64,000 nucleotides of DNA from G963674685 sp964591275 (GTDB lineage Bacteria; Lernaellota; Lernaellaia; JACKCT01), in contig CAZQAE010000018.1 of the NCBI GenBank assembly GCA_964591275.1, positions 9,014 to 73,013 on the forward strand, read 5' to 3'. Made by a program: the position numbers and the translations under genes. Below are positions 59,804 to 64,000 of the stretch, in pieces (position 1 is the stretch's first letter; each line of letters starts with the position of its first letter). The notes beneath the pieces were generated by a model. It had not been told where the DNA came from. It saw only the letters and a program-made list of their open reading frames with translations, and did not search any database.

Positions 59804-60637
59804 TCACTCTATGTCCCTTGCGCACCGAACACCATCAACGTCAAATGGGGGGCTATCAGGTTCATGAGGGTAAGAGTGTCGCAGCCCTATTGCAGGACTT
59901 GAAAATCCTCCACTTCTTAATGAGGATGGCCAATCTCCGGCTGCAGTATATTCATGTAAATTTCCCGCCATATCATATAAACAAAAGTCATTTGGTTCTT
60001 TCATTCCAACAATATGCGGTTTCCCTCCAGAATTATCCTCATACCACGCTATTTCTTCTAAACACGAAGCGTCATCTCCACAATAATATTTTGTTTCCGT
60101 TCCGGCTCTAGCCGCATATTCCCACTCCTCTTCCGTTGGAAGTCTTCCATCGATTAAAGAACAGAAATCCATAGCAACATTTACTTCAATACCATCTACG
60201 GCGCAATCCGGGCAGATTTCAAAATTTGTAGGATTATAACCCATTATCGATTCAAATTCCCATTGGGTTATCATATATTTTGTCATTTCATACTTAGCAA
60301 CGTAAACTTCTCTGACAGGAAATTCTCTTTCCAAACAGTCATCATCATTTGGCGAACAACCCATCATAAAATAACCGGAAGGGATTGTAACCCACGAAAT
60401 GTCATAATTATCAATTATACCCTCATTCGAACAATTTAATTCTATTGTGTCATCATCGGCGGCGTCATCATTTAAATCATCATCGGTGTCGTCATCATCG
60501 GCAAGGTCATCGTCATTCCCCGAAGAATAGGCGTCACCACGATTGTCGTCTTCGTCGTCCCCTCCTTTGCAGGAAAGAACCCATGCCGATAGCAGGCAGA
60601 CCAAGGAAAAAATCAGCAGACGTTTCCAAGTTTTCAT
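59804..60637 (-). CDS. Asp-rich lipoprotein with FGE-fold domain, cluster gene 3
   Basis: 277 residues; ATG at 60637 with GGGAGG upstream. Leader MKTWKRLLIFSLVCLLSAWV ends at Cys23 (LSC), then KGGDDEDDNRGDAY and a short acidic link. The domain (SWVTIPSGYFMMGC, MTQ-type TKYMITQWEFESIMGYNPTNF, DGRLPTEEEWEYAARAG, NDFCLYDMAGNLHEYTAAG, RSGGFSSPA, GVRCARDIE) follows the 57583 protein closely, without the catalytic cysteine pair. It lies 40 bases downstream of gene 4 and upstream of gene 2, all on one strand, so an operon is likely. Confidence 0.85.
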   Translation of the reverse strand: MKTWKRLLIFSLVCLLSAWVLSCKGGDDEDDNRGDAYSSGNDDDLADDDDTDDDLNDDAADDDTIELNCSNEGIIDNYDISWVTIPSGYFMMGCSPNDDDCLEREFPVREVYVAKYEMTKYMITQWEFESIMGYNPTNFEICPDCAVDGIEVNVAMDFCSLIDGRLPTEEEWEYAARAGTETKYYCGDDASCLEEIAWYEDNSGGKPHIVGMKEPNDFCLYDMAGNLHEYTAAGDWPSSLRSGGFSSPAIGLRHSYPHEPDSPPFDVDGVRCARDIE

Positions 60638-60675
60638 TTCAGACCTCCCAGGCTCTCAGTTTTTGGAAAAACAAT

Positions 60676-61884
60676 TTATTCACCTTTCAAGTGTTCCTCA
60701 AAGAATTGAAATATTTCTGGCATTAGCGATTCTCCTGTATCTGGATCTTCGTAACCATAAGGAACTTCTTTATAATTAGTTTTTAAGCGGGGTAAGTTCC
60801 TTATTAAACAGGAATACTGGTATAAATCAGGAATAAAGTCATCTTTGAAAAACACTTCGTGTCCATAAGAGCTAAATGTTCCGAATGTAGAAGATTCATC
60901 ACTAACTTGCGCTTTGAACTCACCCCCTCTAAATAAATTTGAGTGAGCACTTCCCGATGAATGACCAATAACTCCTATTCTATCCAATATGGATTCTTCT
61001 GGTACTCCTGATTGAATTAATAGGTACTCCAAATATCGCCTACAAAGGAGCGCTTCATAATTTCTTATGCCATAAAATGTAAGGCCATTTAATAGAAACT
61101 CCTTTGAAATAATGTTTTCGTTAATATCATTACACATAGCTCGTTGAGAAAGCATTAATATAGTGTATCCATGCGAAGGGTAGTCTTTCCCATGATAAAT
61201 ATCTCTGTATGTTTCAACAGAATCACAATGGCCATGCAGTGCAACAATGCCTGGGTGAGCGTTCCCTGATTTTGGCTTTAACAAAAGTGCCATAAATTCT
61301 CCCACAAAAGGATCTTGGAATAATAGTTTTTCCTCGAAGTATTCATCCTTTTCAACTTGACTAATTGTTGTCACAATAAGATAGCTATCATTAATATTAT
61401 GAGTAAGGAAATTGTTATTCAGAATATTTTTTATTTTAGAACTTAATTCCTCTTCATGCATAGCACTCAAGTCAGTAATTACCTCTATTTCATCATTTTC
61501 AATATTCATGGCTTTAGCAAATAACTCTTCTTCAGATATCGGGTTAGTATGCCCTAAATCCGAAGCTATCTGTATGAGATTCATATAGTCATTGATACAA
61601 GAGCAGCTTGCAGTCTCTTTTTCGTCAGTCGGAATATCTAACTCGCATATCCACTTTCTCGCAAAGTCTTTTTCTACGAATATACAATAGGGATTATCGC
61701 TATTCTCACAATCAAACTCTCCCGAAGAATTTCCTTTATCATCCTCCTCCTCATCGTCATCAGCAGGATCATAATAGGCGCTACCTTGGTTGTCCTCTTC
61801 GTTGTCCCCTTTGTCGCAAGAAAGAACCCATGCCGACAAAAGACAAGCCAAGCAAAAAACCGTCAGAAATTTCCAAGCCCTCAA
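60676..61884 (-). CDS. Asp-rich lipoprotein with alpha/beta-hydrolase domain lacking the catalytic His loop, cluster gene 4
   Basis: 402 residues; start TTG at 61884, with GGGGGA before it, aligned with the ATG of gene 2 (both continue AGGGCTTGGAAA). Leader MRAWKFLTVFCLACLLSAWV ends at Cys23 (LSC), then KGDNEEDNQGSAY and an acidic link. The body has IVALHGHCDSVE and a nucleophile elbow GHSSGS with Ser309, homologous to gene 2. At the C-terminus VPYGYEDPDTGES joins directly to LMPEIFQFFEEHL. About 22 residues of gene 2, including its His392, are absent, so the enzyme may be inactive or use another His. AT-rich body, as in gene 2. Confidence 0.82.
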   Translation of the reverse strand: MRAWKFLTVFCLACLLSAWVLSCDKGDNEEDNQGSAYYDPADDDEEEDDKGNSSGEFDCENSDNPYCIFVEKDFARKWICELDIPTDEKETASCSCINDYMNLIQIASDLGHTNPISEEELFAKAMNIENDEIEVITDLSAMHEEELSSKIKNILNNNFLTHNINDSYLIVTTISQVEKDEYFEEKLLFQDPFVGEFMALLLKPKSGNAHPGIVALHGHCDSVETYRDIYHGKDYPSHGYTILMLSQRAMCNDINENIISKEFLLNGLTFYGIRNYEALLCRRYLEYLLIQSGVPEESILDRIGVIGHSSGSAHSNLFRGGEFKAQVSDESSTFGTFSSYGHEVFFKDDFIPDLYQYSCLIRNLPRLKTNYKEVPYGYEDPDTGESLMPEIFQFFEEHLKGE

Positions 61885-62094
61885 TTTCAGTCCCCCAGCT
61901 TTTTTTACTGCTGCATTTTAGCCCCGATTATTTAAAAATCAACTCCGAAATTTCTTAGTCCTTCCAAATCGGCACAGAATAAATAAACAGCTTTTCATGC
62001 GAGGATTCCTTCAGTTATTGCTTCGCAAACAACAATATTCTGCACCCCTATTCAGGGGTTTCCATTAATTGTCGGGCATCATTTTTCCAGGGTT

Positions 62095-62186
62095 TCACCC
62101 TGGGCTACGAACCTGCGCCCCTGCGGGGCTGGGCTGATTCCAGCTTCTAACTTCTATCTTCTGGCTTCTATCTTCTAACTTCTGAA
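62095..62186 (-). repeat. 3' composite repeat downstream of the CocE-like gene
   Basis: On the minus strand the AGAAGTTAGAAGATA minisatellite (62144-62182) begins inside the end of the CocE-like gene, whose last codons and TAG (SEVRR stop) it supplies. AGCCCCGCAGGGGCGC (62115-62130) follows, then a CCAGGGT/ACCCTGG inverted pair. The rest of the gap up to 61885 shows no gene. Confidence 0.65.
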
Positions 62187-63937
62187 AAAGGAATCGTGAC
62201 TTGCGACGGATGCTCATCATCGTGATAGATGGTTAGCGTTGTTGGTTCCCAATGTGTTTGCGCGATGAGCGGCTCGGCGGTGTGGGGATTTTCAAAAAAC
62301 CCGCAATGCGCCGGCCTGACATGCAGGGCGAGCCGCGAGCGTGCCCTGATGGTGAAAGCGACCGGAAACATTTTCATGGACAGGTGATATATTTCGTCGG
62401 GATTAAGCCACACGTCGTCGCCGTCGCGATAACGCACGCGCATTTCCGATGTCCCGATCAAGCGGTTTTCGCCAAATTCGGGAATTTCGACGAGGTCGAC
62501 AAAGAGGTCCGCGTCCAGCGTGGACGATGAAATGTAAATTTGAGCGCTCGGCGTTCCGGCGATGTAGCCCTGTTCACTGAAAAAATCGGAGTAGTAGGTT
62601 TCTGTCGGATAGTCGTCCGAGCAGGGGTCGGCCAGCGCCGGATGAACTGTGAGAATGTCGGGATTTTCATTTTGCGTGTTTGCCTCCCGCAGATATCCGA
62701 AATCGTCATTGCGGTCCAGGTGCAAAGTGAGATCGACGCTTTGCGGCGGCCATGTGTCCGCAGCGTGATAATTCGTTTCATCGGCGGATCGATACTGCGC
62801 TGCGGGAACCTGCGCCAGTCCGACCTCTTCGTTTTTCAAAAAGGTTTGGAAATAATCGAGCATGAGCCTATTGGCCGCCGTCTCGAAATAGGGAAACGTA
62901 TAGGCGTGGTATCCGTGGGGATCGGGACCGATGACAATGCGATGATCAGCGCCGCGCCGCGCGCAGGCATTGTCTTTGACTGATCGCCAGATATCGATCG
63001 GGTCCGACCACTGAAACTCCATGGAATATAGAATCAACATCGGCGCGCACACCTGTTCCAGTTCGTCATCGAGGACGTTCTCGCTCCACCGGCCGTCGGA
63101 AGGATTCGGCTTCTCGACGAATCGCCGCCAGTAGGGGTGGCTTTCTCTAAGGATGGCTAGGTCCGCACCCGCCACATCGAGCATGTTCGTTGCTTCGACG
63201 ATAAGGTCCCAGGGCATCCACTCGTCGTATTTGAGCGTGTAGAGCCAGTCCAAGCGGGATTTGGACACCGTGCCTCCGTGCTCGCCGGGACCGGATTCTC
63301 CGTCGGTGGGTTCCTCCGCGACGACGACCTTGATGCGGGGATTGTCCACGGCGGCGGCTACGGCCGCGTAGGCGTCGTAGGATGCGCCGAAAGTTCCTAT
63401 GTCGTCATTCGACCAGTATTGCTCGGTGATCCACTCGCTTGTGGCCGTCCCGTCCGCTACTTCATGGACATAGGGAGCGAACTCGCCTTCCGATTCACCG
63501 CACCCTCGGCAATCCTGCAGTACAAAAGCCATTCCCAGATCGACGAAAACCTGCGCGCGCTTTTCGTATTCGACCTCGGATTGCAAATTCCTGTAGGGAG
63601 TGCGGCACATGACGACGGGAACGCCGTTTTCCTCATCCGGTTCAGGCAGAAATATCTTTGTGCGAAGTGGAATCCCGTCGAGCATGGAAACCATCTCCAC
63701 GGTATCCTCCCAGGGGCCGGTGTGATCCTCGTCATCATCGTTGTCATCGTCATCATCAAACAGATCATCATCTTCATTCGTATCGTCGTTGAGTTCGGTA
63801 TCGTCGTCCTGGCCGTCATCGTCGCCTGGATCATCAGCAGATGAACCGCCGTCACCATCGCCGACATCGCACGCGACTGCTGTTATCAGGATGAGAAGGC
63901 AAATAAAAAATATATTGAATGGGGGCCGGAATCTCAT
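62168..63937 (-). CDS. Asp-rich lipoprotein with CocE/NonD (X-Pro peptidase S15-type) hydrolase domain
   Basis: 589 residues from the ATG at 63937, with GGAGG upstream. The leader ends at AVACD (lipobox VAC), then about 50 mostly acidic residues. The catalytic domain has VSMLDGIPLRTKIFLP, VVMCRTPYRN, LQDCRGCGESEGEFAPY, and a nucleophile GTFGASYDAY with Ser186. IGPDPHGYHAY could hold the active His, and the C-terminal jelly-roll (LIGTSEMRVRYRD, LNPDEIYHLSMKMFP) is typical. Such enzymes cleave esters or N-terminal dipeptides, here outside the cytoplasm. The last codons lie in the intergenic repeat. Confidence 0.9.
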   Translation of the reverse strand: MRFRPPFNIFFICLLILITAVACDVGDGDGGSSADDPGDDDGQDDDTELNDDTNEDDDLFDDDDDNDDDEDHTGPWEDTVEMVSMLDGIPLRTKIFLPEPDEENGVPVVMCRTPYRNLQSEVEYEKRAQVFVDLGMAFVLQDCRGCGESEGEFAPYVHEVADGTATSEWITEQYWSNDDIGTFGASYDAYAAVAAAVDNPRIKVVVAEEPTDGESGPGEHGGTVSKSRLDWLYTLKYDEWMPWDLIVEATNMLDVAGADLAILRESHPYWRRFVEKPNPSDGRWSENVLDDELEQVCAPMLILYSMEFQWSDPIDIWRSVKDNACARRGADHRIVIGPDPHGYHAYTFPYFETAANRLMLDYFQTFLKNEEVGLAQVPAAQYRSADETNYHAADTWPPQSVDLTLHLDRNDDFGYLREANTQNENPDILTVHPALADPCSDDYPTETYYSDFFSEQGYIAGTPSAQIYISSSTLDADLFVDLVEIPEFGENRLIGTSEMRVRYRDGDDVWLNPDEIYHLSMKMFPVAFTIRARSRLALHVRPAHCGFFENPHTAEPLIAQTHWEPTTLTIYHDDEHPSQVTIPFSEVRR

Positions 63938-64000
63938 GTTTCCTCCAAATTCCGAATCGCGAGAATTTCCGAATTGCGCCAAAATTAACATTTCATCGCT
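63938..64000. other. Window end, no gene seen
   Basis: Short AT-rich leader of the CocE-like gene. It contains the ribosome-binding GGAGG and no recognisable start of another gene. Confidence 0.4.

Overview
The window looks like a scaffold from an uncultured Gram-negative bacterium, probably a metagenome assembly because it carries a 10-N gap at 49996-50005. Many lipoproteins with lipobox-type signal peptides, one probable outer-membrane barrel, mid-range GC and housekeeping genes of ordinary proteobacterial type fit a deltaproteobacteria-like lineage. That placement is inference. The most visible signature is a set of about twelve exported lipoproteins in which the lipid-anchored cysteine is followed by a long Asp-rich linker and then an unrelated mature domain. 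No rRNA, tRNA, CRISPR array, integrase or transposase was recognised.

Layout. 0.2-8 kb: frameshifted hybrid kinase, C45-type lipoprotein, aquaporin, membrane glycosyltransferase, DUF2804 and TSUP exporter. 8-19 kb: VIT/VWA protein, a 22-unit beta-helix lipoprotein, a KPVIYLYP lipoprotein, DUF1846 protein and an alpha/beta-hydrolase lipoprotein. 19-27 kb: rsgA, a small Cys-rich lipoprotein, an interrupted GNAT gene, a NifX-like protein, a frameshifted membrane glycosyltransferase, an FGE-fold lipoprotein and a Ycf46-like AAA+ ATPase. 27-37 kb: a lipoprotein with a six-hairpin domain, DUF2079 protein, an orphan NarL-type kinase, a second Cys-rich lipoprotein, and a translationally coupled receiver/PEP-binding protein plus radical SAM pair. 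37-45 kb: barrel protein, a coupled zinc-ribbon/membrane pair, SH3b lipoprotein, a coupled glycosyltransferase pair, an HTH-PilZ fusion and a tail-anchored protein. 45-50.4 kb: an AT-rich regulatory island, a 28-residue membrane microprotein with its own promoter, and a 1123-residue lipoprotein with a possible TULIP-like domain. 50.4-57.5 kb: rplS, another glycosyltransferase, and hutU-hutI-ftcD (urocanate to glutamate; hutH is not in the window). 57.5-64 kb: an alternating FGE-fold/hydrolase/FGE-fold/hydrolase lipoprotein cluster and a CocE-type hydrolase lipoprotein.

Two patterns cut across the genes. First, the four lipoproteins at 57.6-61.9 kb share almost the same leader peptide and linker, and three of them the same ribosome-binding region, although their mature domains are of two unrelated kinds; the leaders look GC-rich and the cargo AT-rich. 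This suggests an export cassette joined to different effectors. Second, composite repeats sit just 3' of many stop codons, in a fixed order and mostly on the coding strand: a purine-rich, stop-codon-rich minisatellite, then short palindromes. In two genes the minisatellite even supplies the last codons and the stop.

Five genes are interrupted (hybrid kinase, GNAT, membrane glycosyltransferase, the 37.9 kb membrane protein and the gene across the N gap). Four are single-base frameshifts, several at short homopolymers, so consensus errors are a serious alternative to biology.
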